Origin: Xanthobacteraceae bacterium
GTDB lineage: Bacteria > Pseudomonadota > Alphaproteobacteria > Rhizobiales > Xanthobacteraceae
DNA length: 64,000 bases
Assembly (NCBI GenBank): GCA_023954195.1
Contig: JAMLIK010000002.1
Span: 248,001 to 312,000, forward strand
Direction: 5' to 3'
Shown: positions 8,759-17,138 of the stretch, in pieces
Position numbering within the stretch: position 1 is the stretch's first letter
Layout of the letters: each line of letters opens with the position of its first letter
Program-made: the position numbers and the translations under genes
Notes under the pieces: model-generated
Databases searched by the model: none
What the model saw: the letters and a program-made list of their open reading frames with translations, nothing else
What the model was told of the DNA's origin: nothing

Positions 8759-9514
8759 TTAACATTGATCGGCGGTGATCCAGTCGCCGAGCGTGGCCTG
8801 AACCAGGGCCAGCGCCGCGACGGCGGCGGTGTCGGCGCGCAGGATGCGCGGCCCCAGCGACAGCCGAAGAACCTGCGGCTGCTTCAGCAGCGCGGCGCGT
8901 TCGGCTTCGGAAAATCCGCCCTCGGGGCCGATCAGGACGTCGATGCCGCCGCCCCGCCCGCGCGCGCTCAGCGCGGCGACCGGCGAGGCGACCTCGGCCG
9001 CCTCGTCGCAGAACACCAGCAACCGCCGGCCGTCGCGCCCGGCGAGATAGCGTTCCAGCGGCAGCGGCTGTTCCACCGTCGCGATGCCGAGAATGCCGCA
9101 TTGCTCGGCGGCCTCGATGACGTTGGCGCGCATCCGCTCAAGGTTGACGCGGCTCGCCTGGGTATGTTGCGTCAGCACCGGCTGCAACGCGCAAGCGCCC
9201 ATTTCGACCGCTTTCTGCACCATGTAGTCGAGCCGCGCGTGTTTCAGCGGCGCGAACACATAGGCGAGATCGGCCAGGCTGTCCTGCGGCCTGGTCCGGG
9301 CGACGATGTCGAGGCGGTCCGCCCGCTTGCCGCCGGCGATGACGGCGCGCCACTCGCCGTCGCGGCCGTTGAAGACCAGGACGGCATCTCCCGCGCCGAG
9401 CCGCAGCACGTTGCCGAGATAATTGGCCGGCCCCCGCTCCAGCGCGACGCCGGCGCCGGCCGACAGCGGGGCATCGACGAACAGGCGGGGACTGCGGAAA
9501 TCGGCCAGCGGCAT
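8759..9514 (-). CDS. rsmE: 16S rRNA (uracil(1498)-N(3))-methyltransferase RsmE
   Basis: RsmE is a SPOUT-family enzyme that methylates U1498 of 16S rRNA. The 251 residues include an N-terminal PUA-like part, YMVQKAVEMGA, and the trefoil-knot motifs LIGPEGGFSEAE and LSLGPRILRADTA near the C-terminus, all diagnostic. Length is standard. It reads leftward; in related genomes it often neighbours ubiA, and ubiA lies about 1.2 kb to the right here. Confidence 0.96.
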   Translation of the reverse strand: MPLADFRSPRLFVDAPLSAGAGVALERGPANYLGNVLRLGAGDAVLVFNGRDGEWRAVIAGGKRADRLDIVARTRPQDSLADLAYVFAPLKHARLDYMVQKAVEMGACALQPVLTQHTQASRVNLERMRANVIEAAEQCGILGIATVEQPLPLERYLAGRDGRRLLVFCDEAAEVASPVAALSARGRGGGIDVLIGPEGGFSEAERAALLKQPQVLRLSLGPRILRADTAAVAALALVQATLGDWITADQC

Positions 9515-9876
9515 GCTCTGGAGTCCTGGGATCGAGCTTTTAGATATTTCATGCTTTTGGCGGAATCATCCACCGTCATGCCCGGACTTGATCCGGGCAT
9601 CCATCTTTTTGAAAAATGATGGATTGCCGGGTCAAGCCCGGCAATGACGTTTCGTTTGCCAGGACGACGCCTTTCGGTTGGATAATTCGCGCGCGAAATC
9701 AGTTTCCGGTCAGGTTTCGGGTTTGAATTGATGCAATTGTTGCGGCCGCGCGCCGTGCTCTCGCCCCATTCGGCGGGTTGTTAACAGGCTGCGGGAATCG
9801 TAAAAGGTTTGAAACCGCAAATCGCCTGGTATTTTGAGAACCTTGATCGTCCGTCGAATCTGCCGGAGGGGAAACC
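9515..9876. other. Intergenic region between divergent rsmE and proline-rich protein gene
   Basis: This 362-base gap carries a family B palindromic repeat at 9574-9649. The remainder (9650-9876) presumably holds the promoter of the downstream gene. A strong ribosome binding site (GGAGGGG) lies just before GTG 9877. No other signal was recognised. Confidence 0.6.
9574..9649. repeat. Palindromic repeat, family B (copy 1)
   Basis: The element begins CGTCATGCCCGGACTTG and ends CAAGCCCGGCAATGACG, with central CATCCATC and GATGGATTG segments, giving nested hairpins. Other copies are at 12476, 20175, 21617 and 30104. Confidence 0.9.
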
Positions 9877-10629
9877 GTGAGCATCCGCTGTCTGATCGCG
9901 CCGTTGACGCTCATAGCCATGCTGGGAGCGGCAGGTTCGGTTTGCGCGCAGGGCGCGTTTCCGGCGCCGCTGCCGGCGGGCGTCACGCCGGCGGCGAAGC
10001 CCTCGCCTTTCCCGCCGGTCAACGCCAGCGGCGGCGTGATCAAGAACGATCCGGCGTTTCCGCCGGTCAACGGCGCGGCCGCCAGTTCGCCGTTCCCGCC
10101 GGTCAACGGCGCGCCCGCCGCCTCGGTCGGGGCGCCGAGCCCGTTTCCGTCGGGTGGCGCGGCGCCGGTCGCGAGCGGCGCGTTTTCCGCGCCGCAGGCC
10201 GGTCCGCCGCCGGGCGGGGAAGATTGCATGAAGGAATTCATGCCGCTGCGCAAGGAAGCGGAGCGGCGCGGCGCGCTAATCAAGGCCGCCAGCGACCGCC
10301 GCGCGCCGGCCTCCGAAGCTTGCAAGCTGATCGGCAATTTCTCGCAGGCCGAAGTGAAGATGATTAAATTCGTCCAGGCCAACCAACAGAAATGCGGCAT
10401 TCCGCCGACGGTGGCCGACCAACTCCGCAACGGACACAAGAACACCGAGAAGATGCAGAAACAGGTCTGCACCGTCGCGCATCAGCAGAGCCAGCAGCCG
10501 CGCGGCATGGCCGGCCCGAGCCTGTCCGACGTGCTCGGCTCCTCGGCGGCGATGCCCGCGCCCACCGCCAAGGGGCGTCGCGGCGGCAGCACCTTCGACA
10601 CCCTCAGCGGCAACGTGCTGACGCGATGA
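9877..10629 (+). CDS. Secreted proline-rich protein with FPPVN repeats
   Basis: The 250-residue protein has a signal peptide (about residues 1-27, ending near SVCAQG). A low-complexity part follows with three FPPVN units plus FPAP and SPFPSG variants (about 28-110). The C-terminal domain begins near GGEDCMKEFMPLRKEAE, is helical and charged, and contains about four cysteines, suggesting disulfides in the periplasm. I do not recognise a named family; similar proteins seem restricted to the Bradyrhizobium relatives. GTG 9877 is preceded by GGAGGGGAAACC, an excellent ribosome binding site. ubiA follows 40 bases later on the same strand. Confidence 0.75.
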   Translation: MSIRCLIAPLTLIAMLGAAGSVCAQGAFPAPLPAGVTPAAKPSPFPPVNASGGVIKNDPAFPPVNGAAASSPFPPVNGAPAASVGAPSPFPSGGAAPVASGAFSAPQAGPPPGGEDCMKEFMPLRKEAERRGALIKAASDRRAPASEACKLIGNFSQAEVKMIKFVQANQQKCGIPPTVADQLRNGHKNTEKMQKQVCTVAHQQSQQPRGMAGPSLSDVLGSSAAMPAPTAKGRRGGSTFDTLSGNVLTR

Positions 10630-10669
10630 CGGCGGCCCGCGCCGCCGCGGGGCGGCCAACGGTGCGGCG

Positions 10670-11605
10670 ATGAGCGGCGCGGCCGCCCGCGTCGCGGATT
10701 CCACCGGCAATTGGGTCGACACCCGCGCGCCCGAGTGGACGCGGCCTTATCTGCGGCTGGCGCGCTTCGACCGCCCGATCGGCTCGTGGCTGCTGCTGAT
10801 GCCGTGCTGGTGGGCGGCGGCGCTGGCCGCCGGCATGGCGCGCGATGTCAGCGATCTGCCGCGCGTCGTGGCGCTGTTCTTCATCGGCGCCTTCGTGATG
10901 CGTGGCGCCGGCTGCACCTGGAACGACATCACCGACCGCAACCTCGACACCAAGGTCGAGCGCACCCGCTCGCGGCCGATCCCGGCCGGGCAGGTGAGCG
11001 TGACGCAGGCGGTTGCTTTCCTGGTGTTGCAGGCGCTGGTCGGCCTGGCGGTGCTGGCGCAGTTCAATCGCTTCGCGATCTGGACCGGCATCGCCTCGCT
11101 CGCGATCGTCGCGGTCTATCCGTTCATGAAGCGCATCACCTACTGGCCGCAGGTGACGCTCGGGCTGGCATTCTCGTGGGGCGCGCTGATGGGCTTCGCG
11201 GTGACGCTGGGGCGGCTGCCGCCGGCGGCGCTGGTGCTCTACCTGGGCTCGATCTGCTGGGTGATCGCCTACGACACCATCTACGCGCATCAGGACACCG
11301 AGGACGACGTGCTGGTCGGCATCAAATCGACCGCGCTGTTGTTCGGCGACAAGACGAAACTGGCGCTGACGATTTTTTATTCGGCCGCGGTGGCGCTGAT
11401 CGGCGTCGCGCTGTGGCTCGCCGGCGCGGGCTTAGCCGCGGCGCTCGGGCTCGCGGCCTTCGCCGCGCATCTGGCGTGGCAGGTGCGCAGGCTCGATATT
11501 TCGGACCCCGCGCTGTGCCTGCGCATCTTCAAGTCCAACCGCGACGCCGGTCTGTTGCTGTTTTCGATGCTGGTGATCGACGCGGTGCTGCGGGCGGGGG
11601 GGTGA
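10670..11605 (+). CDS. ubiA: 4-hydroxybenzoate polyprenyltransferase UbiA
   Basis: UbiA attaches the polyprenyl tail to 4-hydroxybenzoate in ubiquinone synthesis, in the inner membrane. The 311 residues include RFDRPIGSWLLLMPCWW and two Asp-rich motifs that bind Mg-diphosphate: NDITDRNLD near 85-93 and a second region around YDTIYAHQDTEDD near 200-212. About eight hydrophobic segments are visible. Length is normal for the family. Confidence 0.96.
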   Translation: MSGAAARVADSTGNWVDTRAPEWTRPYLRLARFDRPIGSWLLLMPCWWAAALAAGMARDVSDLPRVVALFFIGAFVMRGAGCTWNDITDRNLDTKVERTRSRPIPAGQVSVTQAVAFLVLQALVGLAVLAQFNRFAIWTGIASLAIVAVYPFMKRITYWPQVTLGLAFSWGALMGFAVTLGRLPPAALVLYLGSICWVIAYDTIYAHQDTEDDVLVGIKSTALLFGDKTKLALTIFYSAAVALIGVALWLAGAGLAAALGLAAFAAHLAWQVRRLDISDPALCLRIFKSNRDAGLLLFSMLVIDAVLRAGG

Positions 11606-11612
11606 GGGTCCA

Positions 11613-11745
11613 TGTCGTCCCTGCGCAGGCAGGGACCCCCATAATCCCTGACCGCTGCGGTCGGCGGGACGGTCGATCAAGGATCACAAGCGCCGCCTGT
11701 ACGATGAGCGACACGGCCTATGGGTCCCTGCCTGCGCAGGGACGA
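11613..11745. repeat. Composite palindromic repeat, family A (copy 1)
   Basis: Inverted end modules (GTCGTCCCTGCGCAGGCAGGGAC and its mirror) enclose about 85 bases. The unit lies between the convergent ubiA and DUF6101-like genes and could act as a terminator for both. Orientation is reversed relative to the copy at 25277. Confidence 0.85.
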
Positions 11746-11761
11746 GCCGGTGGTTGGAGCA

Positions 11762-12283
11762 TCACTCCCGCGCGATGATCTCGCGTTCGTCGCGATGCAC
11801 GGTGGCCTCGGTGAGCGGACCGCCGGCGCGCCGGCGCGCGAGAAAGCGCGGGCGGCGTTTGGCGACGGCGTTGCGGCGTCGGCGGCGCGGCGATGGCTGG
11901 CGCCGGATCTCGACGAGTTGCGGCAGCGCGAAGATGTCGCTCCAGGTCCGCCAGGTGTCGTCGATCGCGGCGGGATCGTCGATCTCGCACAGCGGCACCG
12001 ACAGCGACGGATCGCGATGCAGCAGCACCAGCGTCTGGGTGTCGCCGTCGTCGCGGATCGCGACGCCGAGAAAATCGCGCATCCGCACGTTGATCGCCAT
12101 CCGCATGCCGTGGACGGCGCGGCGCAGCACGATATGTTCGCGATGCAGTTCGATGTGCCGGATGTTGCCGTCGGCGCGCGTGTCGTGCGCCTCGAAGCTG
12201 ACCGGGAGTGAGTGGGGGTCGAGCCGCGCGATGCGGCCCGACCCTGCGGATGCCAGTCCGCCTGTCGCTGTTTGACGTCTCAA
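11762..12283 (-). CDS. DUF6101-like hypothetical protein
   Basis: The 173-residue protein begins with a TTG start preceded by GGGGAGA, a good ribosome binding site. The N-terminal two-thirds (RLDPHSLPVSFEAHD, then IELHREHIVLRRAVHGMRMA) matches my memory of DUF6101 proteins of the Bradyrhizobium group. The last third is strongly basic (RRQPSPRRRRRNAV and more arginines), which would suit nucleic-acid or membrane-surface contact. Function is unknown. It stands alone, convergent with ubiA. Confidence 0.6.
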   Translation of the reverse strand: MRRQTATGGLASAGSGRIARLDPHSLPVSFEAHDTRADGNIRHIELHREHIVLRRAVHGMRMAINVRMRDFLGVAIRDDGDTQTLVLLHRDPSLSVPLCEIDDPAAIDDTWRTWSDIFALPQLVEIRRQPSPRRRRRNAVAKRRPRFLARRRAGGPLTEATVHRDEREIIARE

Positions 12284-12647
12284 GGTCGTGTCTCCCCGCC
12301 GGGATTATGTTCCCGATCAATGCGTGAGACTGTGCCAGAGCCGCATCCGGATTCGCTTAAAAAGGCTGGTTAATCGAAAGTCACTTGCCCTGCTTCCGCC
12401 GGCATGATTGACAACACCTTGGCGGAGATGATTGACGAGTCGTTGCGGCGGCTCCGACGATTGGAATCACCGTGGGTCATGCCCGGACTTGATCTGGGCA
12501 TCCATCTTCTTGAAAAATGATGGATTGCCGGGCATAGGCGAGCGAAGCGACGCCGTTCCTCGAACGGCTATGCCCGGCAATGACGCCTCGTGGTTCCGCC
12601 ATCAATATGCGATCCGCTTTTAAAGCTTTGTTTTCGGGATTTCGTTC
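12284..12647. other. Intergenic region between divergent DUF6101-like gene and pmbA
   Basis: This 364-base gap between divergent genes contains the family B repeat at 12476-12585. The part at 12321-12475 has an A/T-richer patch near 12355-12375 that may hold promoters. Nothing else was recognised. Confidence 0.6.
12476..12585. repeat. Palindromic repeat, family B (copy 2, with nested hairpin)
   Basis: It starts GTCATGCCCGGACTTGATC and ends GCCCGGCAATGACG like copy 1, but its right half is expanded by about 34 bases. GCCGGGCATAG faces CTATGCCCGGC across a spacer containing AGCGAAGCG. It looks like a mosaic of two repeat modules. Confidence 0.85.
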
Positions 12648-14036
12648 GTGATTGCTTCACCAAACAATTCGACACCCGCCGGTGATGCCGGCCTGCTCGA
12701 TCAGTCCGCCTTGAGCGATCTGGCGCAGCGCCTGGTCGAGGCGGCGCGCCGCGCCGGCGCGGACGCCGCCGACGCGGTAGCGGTGCGCGGCGTCTCGCAC
12801 GGCGTCGAGGTGCGCGACGGCCGCGTCGAGGAATCCGAGCGCTCGGAGGGTGACGACGTCGGCCTGCGCGTCATCGTCGGCAAGCGGCAGGCGGTGGTCT
12901 CGACCAACGATATCGGCGGCGACGGCATCGCCAGACTGGCCGAGCGCGCGGTGGCGATGGCGCGCGTCGCGCCTGACGACGCCTATGTCGGCCTCGCCGA
13001 CCCCGCCATGCTGGCGCGCGAGTTCCCCGATCTCGATCTGCTCGATCCCGTGCTGCCCTCGACCGCCGAACTGGAGCGCCGCGCGCTGGAAGCGGAGGCG
13101 GCCGCGCTGGCGGTGAAGGGCGTCACCAAGTCGGGCGGCGCGTCGGCGTCCAGCGGTATCGGCGGCATGGTGCTGGTGACCTCGACCGGCTTTCACGGCG
13201 CTTACCTGCGCTCCAGCCACGGCATCGCGATGACCGCGATTTCCGGCGAAGGCACCACGATGGAGCGCGACTACGATTTCAGCTCGGCGCTGCACGCCGC
13301 CGACCTGGCCTCGCCCGAGAGCATCGGCCAAAGCGCCGGCGCGCGGGCGGTGGCGCGCGCCAATCCGCGCAAGGTCGAGACCTGCAAGGTCCCGGTGGTC
13401 TTCGATCCGCGCGTCGCGCCCTCGCTGGTCGGCCATCTGGTCGGCGCCGCCAACGGCGCCTCGATCGCGCGGAAAACCTCCTTCCTCAAGGATCGCCTCG
13501 GCCAGCAACTGTTCGCGAGCGGCATCCGCATCGTCGACGACCCGCGCCGGGTGCGCGGGCTTCGCTCGCAGGCGTTCGACGCCGAGGGCGTGGCGACCAG
13601 ACCGCTCGCGATCATCGACGACGGCGTGCTGACCTCGTGGCTCCTGGATTGCGCGACCGCGCGCGAACTCAACATGACCACCACCGGCCACGCACATCGC
13701 GGGGTGTCGTCGTCGCCCTCGCCGGGCGCCTATAATCTGCACATGGAGGCGGGCGAGGCGACGCCGGCCGAACTGATGGCCGGCATCAAGCAGGGCTTTT
13801 ATGTCACCGATCTGATCGGCTCCGGCGTCAACGGCGTCACCGGCGATTACAGCCGCGGCGCCTCGGGCTTCTGGATCGAGAACGGCAAGCCGACCTTTGC
13901 CGTGAGCGAGATGACCATCGCCGGCCACCTCATCGAGATGTTCAAATCGCTGCGCCCGGCCAACGATCTGGTGTTCCGCCACGGCGTCAACGCGCCGACC
14001 CTGCGCATCGAGGGGTTGACGGTTGCCGGACGCTGA
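12648..14036 (+). CDS. pmbA: TldE/PmbA family metalloprotease-like protein
   Basis: PmbA (TldE) partners TldD in a heterodimeric protease that trims unfolded peptides such as microcin precursors. The 462-residue protein has the expected length and hallmarks: GVEVRDGRVEESERSEGDDVGLRV near 48-71, VVFDPRVAPSLVGHLVGAANG, and the C-terminal GVNGVTGDYSRGASGFWIENG. GTG 12648 starts it. It heads a tight plus-strand series (12648-18120) in which most genes overlap, ending with Kdo and lipid A genes. Confidence 0.92.
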   Translation: MIASPNNSTPAGDAGLLDQSALSDLAQRLVEAARRAGADAADAVAVRGVSHGVEVRDGRVEESERSEGDDVGLRVIVGKRQAVVSTNDIGGDGIARLAERAVAMARVAPDDAYVGLADPAMLAREFPDLDLLDPVLPSTAELERRALEAEAAALAVKGVTKSGGASASSGIGGMVLVTSTGFHGAYLRSSHGIAMTAISGEGTTMERDYDFSSALHAADLASPESIGQSAGARAVARANPRKVETCKVPVVFDPRVAPSLVGHLVGAANGASIARKTSFLKDRLGQQLFASGIRIVDDPRRVRGLRSQAFDAEGVATRPLAIIDDGVLTSWLLDCATARELNMTTTGHAHRGVSSSPSPGAYNLHMEAGEATPAELMAGIKQGFYVTDLIGSGVNGVTGDYSRGASGFWIENGKPTFAVSEMTIAGHLIEMFKSLRPANDLVFRHGVNAPTLRIEGLTVAGR

Positions 14037-14832
14037 TCCCGCATACGCCGGCCGCGACGGCGCGCTGCTGGCGGACGTGGTGCGCGAGGCCGGCGCGTTG
14101 GCGCTGTCGAAGTTTCAGACCACGCTCAGGACCTGGACCAAGGGCGCATCGTCGCCAGTGTCGGAGGCCGACATCGCCGTCAACAATCTGATCGAGCAGC
14201 GGTTGCGCGACGCCACGCCGGACTACGGCTGGTTGTCCGAGGAAAGCGCCGACGACCCGGCGCGGCTGAAGCGGCGGAAGGTGTGGATCGTCGATCCGAT
14301 CGACGGCACCCGCAGCTATCTCGCCGGCCGCGAGGACTGGTGCGTCAGCGTGGCGCTGGTCGAGGGCGACGCGCCGGTGCTGGCGGCGGTGTTCGCGCCG
14401 GTCACCGACGAGTTCTTCTTCGCGGCGCGTGGGGCCGGCGCCTCGCTGCACGACGCGCCGATCCATGCCAGCGCCGGGGCGGGGTTCGACTTCAGCCGGA
14501 TGGCCGGGCCCAAGCCGATCGTCGAGCGGCTGGGCCTGCCCCGCGACGGCGCGGCGATCCATCCGCGCATCGGCTCGCTGGCGCTGCGGCTGTGCCGGAT
14601 CGGCGACGGCACCCTGGACATCGCCTTCGCCGGCGGCCGGAGCCGGGACTGGGACCTCGCTGCGGCGGATTTGATCGTCCACGAAGCGGGTGGTAGGATG
14701 ACCATGCTTTCGGGCGAGCCGATCGGCTATAACCACCCGGACGTCACCCATGGCGTGCTGGTCGCGGCGGGGCGCGAGCGCCATGCCTGCGTCGTCACCC
14801 ATTTTCGCGACCACCCGCTGCCGTGGTCGTGA
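14023..14832 (+). CDS. Inositol monophosphatase / 3'(2'),5'-bisphosphate nucleotidase (CysQ-like)
   Basis: The 269 residues contain the full metal-binding set of this phosphatase superfamily: SPVSEADIAVN, WLSEES, WIVDPIDGTRSYLAG and, near the end, SRDWDLAAADLIVHEAGG. Members hydrolyse inositol phosphates or PAP; the exact substrate is not clear, though CysQ-like annotation is common in this gene order. The start is TTG 14023, inside the pmbA end (14-base overlap), with GAGGGG as ribosome binding site. Confidence 0.88.
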   Translation: MPDADPAYAGRDGALLADVVREAGALALSKFQTTLRTWTKGASSPVSEADIAVNNLIEQRLRDATPDYGWLSEESADDPARLKRRKVWIVDPIDGTRSYLAGREDWCVSVALVEGDAPVLAAVFAPVTDEFFFAARGAGASLHDAPIHASAGAGFDFSRMAGPKPIVERLGLPRDGAAIHPRIGSLALRLCRIGDGTLDIAFAGGRSRDWDLAAADLIVHEAGGRMTMLSGEPIGYNHPDVTHGVLVAAGRERHACVVTHFRDHPLPWS

Positions 14833-14882
14833 GGCCATCCGGCACGGGCCATTCATTTCAGGTTGATGAGGACAGGACGTCG

Positions 14883-15134
14883 ATGACGGAGCCCGCGCGG
14901 CAGTTGCTCCATCTGGTGATCGGGGGCGAACTGACGAATCTCGATCAAGTCACCTTCAAGGACCTCGACAAGGTCGACATCGTCGGCGTCTATCCCAACT
15001 ATGCCGCGGCGCTGGCGGCATGGCGGGCCAAGGCGCAGCAGACCGTCGACAACGCGCATATGCGCTATTTCATCGTCCACCTGCATCGGCTGCTCGATCC
15101 CGGTCAGGCCGCAGACACGAAGCCCGCCAATTGA
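14883..15134 (+). CDS. DUF4170 family small protein
   Basis: The 83-residue protein begins MTEPARQLLHLVIGGEL and carries the conserved core VDNAHMRYFIVHLHRLLDP. It is a soluble alpha/beta protein of unknown function, regularly found between a phosphatase and an acyltransferase in Rhizobiales. The frame is open from 14823, but ATG 14883 has AGGACAGGA in front and fits the family. It overlaps the following gene by four bases (ATTGA). A shorter relative sits at 51429-51638. Confidence 0.85.
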   Translation: MTEPARQLLHLVIGGELTNLDQVTFKDLDKVDIVGVYPNYAAALAAWRAKAQQTVDNAHMRYFIVHLHRLLDPGQAADTKPAN

Positions 15135-15841
15135 AACGCCTCCTCCGCAATGCGTTGCGCGCGCCCTGGTTCCAGCGCGCCGCCGGGATCCTGGCCGCCG
15201 AATATTTGCGGCTGGTCTGGCTGACCAGCCGTTTCAGCTTCGAGCCGGCCGACGTCTATGACATCGTCGAGCCGCAGATGCCGGTGATCCTGGCGTTCTG
15301 GCACGGCCAGCATTTCATGACGCCGTTCATCCGCAAGGACGGCCATCGCGCCAAGGTGCTGATCTCGCGCCATCGCGACGGCGAGATCAACGCCATCACC
15401 GCCGCGCGGCTGAAGATCGGCGCGGTGCGCGGCTCCGGCGATCACGGCTCCGCCTTCCACCGCAAGGGCGGCGTCGGCGCGTTCCGGGAAATGCTCCGGG
15501 CGCTGGAGGAAAACTACAACATGGCGCTCACCGCCGACGTGCCGAAGCGGTCGCGCATCGCCGGCATGGGGATTATCATGCTGGCGCGCGAGTCGGGGCG
15601 GCCGATCATGCCGTTCGCGATGGCCACCAGCCGTTACGTGCGTTTGAACAACTGGGACCGCACCACCATCAATCTGCCGTTCGGTCGGGGCGCGCTGGTC
15701 GGCGGCGAGGTGATCGAGGTTCCGCCGGATGCGGATGCCGAGACCATGGAAGCCTTGCGGGCGCGGCTGGAGGCGACCTTGAACGACGCCACCCGGCGCG
15801 CCTATGTCGCGGTCGGCCGCGCGGAGGGCGGACATGCCTGA
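15131..15841 (+). CDS. Lysophospholipid acyltransferase family protein (DUF374)
   Basis: The 236-residue protein shows the DUF374 pattern: an N-terminal hydrophobic part, FWHGQHFMTPF (the acyltransferase HX-type motif), RDGEINAITAARLKIGAVRGSG and TADVPKRSRIAGMGIIMLAR. It should transfer acyl chains to a glycolipid or phospholipid at the inner membrane, and its place just before waaA points to lipopolysaccharide or lipid A modification. TTG 15131 overlaps the previous stop, and the gene overlaps waaA by eight bases. Confidence 0.85.
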   Translation: MKRLLRNALRAPWFQRAAGILAAEYLRLVWLTSRFSFEPADVYDIVEPQMPVILAFWHGQHFMTPFIRKDGHRAKVLISRHRDGEINAITAARLKIGAVRGSGDHGSAFHRKGGVGAFREMLRALEENYNMALTADVPKRSRIAGMGIIMLARESGRPIMPFAMATSRYVRLNNWDRTTINLPFGRGALVGGEVIEVPPDADAETMEALRARLEATLNDATRRAYVAVGRAEGGHA

Positions 15842-17138
15842 TCCGCTGCCGCCGCTGCTGCGCGCCTACCGCGCGATGTCCCAGGCCGCGCCGCCGATCG
15901 CCGGCCTTTTGGCGCGGCGGCGCATCAAGCAGGGCAAGGAGGATCCGGCGCGGGTCTCCGAGCGGCGCGGCATCGCCGGCAAAGAGCGCCCGAGCGGCCC
16001 GCTGGTGTGGATCCACGGCGCCAGCGTCGGCGAGGTGCTGGCGGCGGCGGCGCTGATCGAGCGGCTGCGCGCGCGCGGCTTCCACGTGCTGGTGACCTCG
16101 GGCACCGTGACCTCGGCGGCGATCGTCGCCAAGCGCTTCCCCGCCGAGGTGCTGCATCAATACCTGCCCTACGACGCGCCGAAGTTCGTCGCCCGGTTTC
16201 TCGATCACTGGCAGCCGTCGCTGGCGCTGTTCGTCGAATCGGATCTCTGGCCGAATCTCATCCTGGCCTGTTCGGCGCGGCGGCTGCCGATGGTCCTGAT
16301 TAATGGGCGGATGTCGCCGCGCTCGTTTCCGCGCTGGCAGCGCGCGGCGCAGACCATCGCCGCGCTGCTCGGGCGGTTCGATATCTGCCTTGCGCAATCG
16401 CAGCTCGATGCCGAGCGTTTCGCGGCGCTGGGCGCCGACAGCGTCGCCGTCACCGGCAACCTGAAGTGGGACGTCGCGGCGCCGCCGGTCGATAACGCGC
16501 GGCTGGAACGGCTGCTGGCGCTGACGCGCGGGCGGCGGGTGGTGGTGGCGGCCTCCACCCATCCCGGCGAGGAGGAAATCCTGATCGCCGCCCACAAGAA
16601 ACTGGCCGTCTACTTCCCCGGCCTGCTCACCGTGATCGTGCCGCGCCATCCGCAGCGCGGCGAGGCGGTGGCGCGGCTGGCGTCGGAAGCCGGCGTCGAG
16701 GTGGCGCTGCGCTCGCGCGAGCAATTGCCCGGCGCGCGCACCGGCATTTACATCGCCGATACCATGGGCGAACTCGGGCTGTTCTATCGGCTCGCGCCGA
16801 TCGTGTTCATGGGCGGCTCGCTGGTGCCGCATGGCGGCCAGAACCCGATCGAGGCGGCGAAGCTCGGGGCGGCCATCGTGCATGGGCCGCACACCTTCAA
16901 CTTCACCGAGGTTTTCGAGGCGTTCGACCGCGCCGGCGGCGCGCGGACGGCGGCCAACGAAAGCGAACTGGTGCGCGAACTCGGCCGGCTCCTCAACGAC
17001 GCCGCCGCGCGGCAAGCCTCGATCGCCACGGCCGAGCAGGTGGTCGCCGAACTCGGCGGCGCGCTCGACCGCACGCTGGATGCGCTGCGGCCGTATCTGT
17101 TGCAATTGCGGTTCGACCGGGGGGCGGCGGATGCATGA
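15834..17138 (+). CDS. waaA: 3-deoxy-D-manno-octulosonic acid transferase WaaA (KdtA)
   Basis: WaaA adds Kdo to lipid IVA at the cytoplasmic face of the inner membrane. The 434-residue protein begins MPDPLPPLLRAYRAMSQ, with GPLVWIHGASVGEVLAA near 57-73, and ends with the C-terminal sugar-nucleotide domain containing FMGGSLVPHGGQNPIEAAKLG, all family hallmarks. ATG 15834 lies within the previous gene's end. Its stop overlaps the lpxK start by eight bases. Confidence 0.95.
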   Translation: MPDPLPPLLRAYRAMSQAAPPIAGLLARRRIKQGKEDPARVSERRGIAGKERPSGPLVWIHGASVGEVLAAAALIERLRARGFHVLVTSGTVTSAAIVAKRFPAEVLHQYLPYDAPKFVARFLDHWQPSLALFVESDLWPNLILACSARRLPMVLINGRMSPRSFPRWQRAAQTIAALLGRFDICLAQSQLDAERFAALGADSVAVTGNLKWDVAAPPVDNARLERLLALTRGRRVVVAASTHPGEEEILIAAHKKLAVYFPGLLTVIVPRHPQRGEAVARLASEAGVEVALRSREQLPGARTGIYIADTMGELGLFYRLAPIVFMGGSLVPHGGQNPIEAAKLGAAIVHGPHTFNFTEVFEAFDRAGGARTAANESELVRELGRLLNDAAARQASIATAEQVVAELGGALDRTLDALRPYLLQLRFDRGAADA

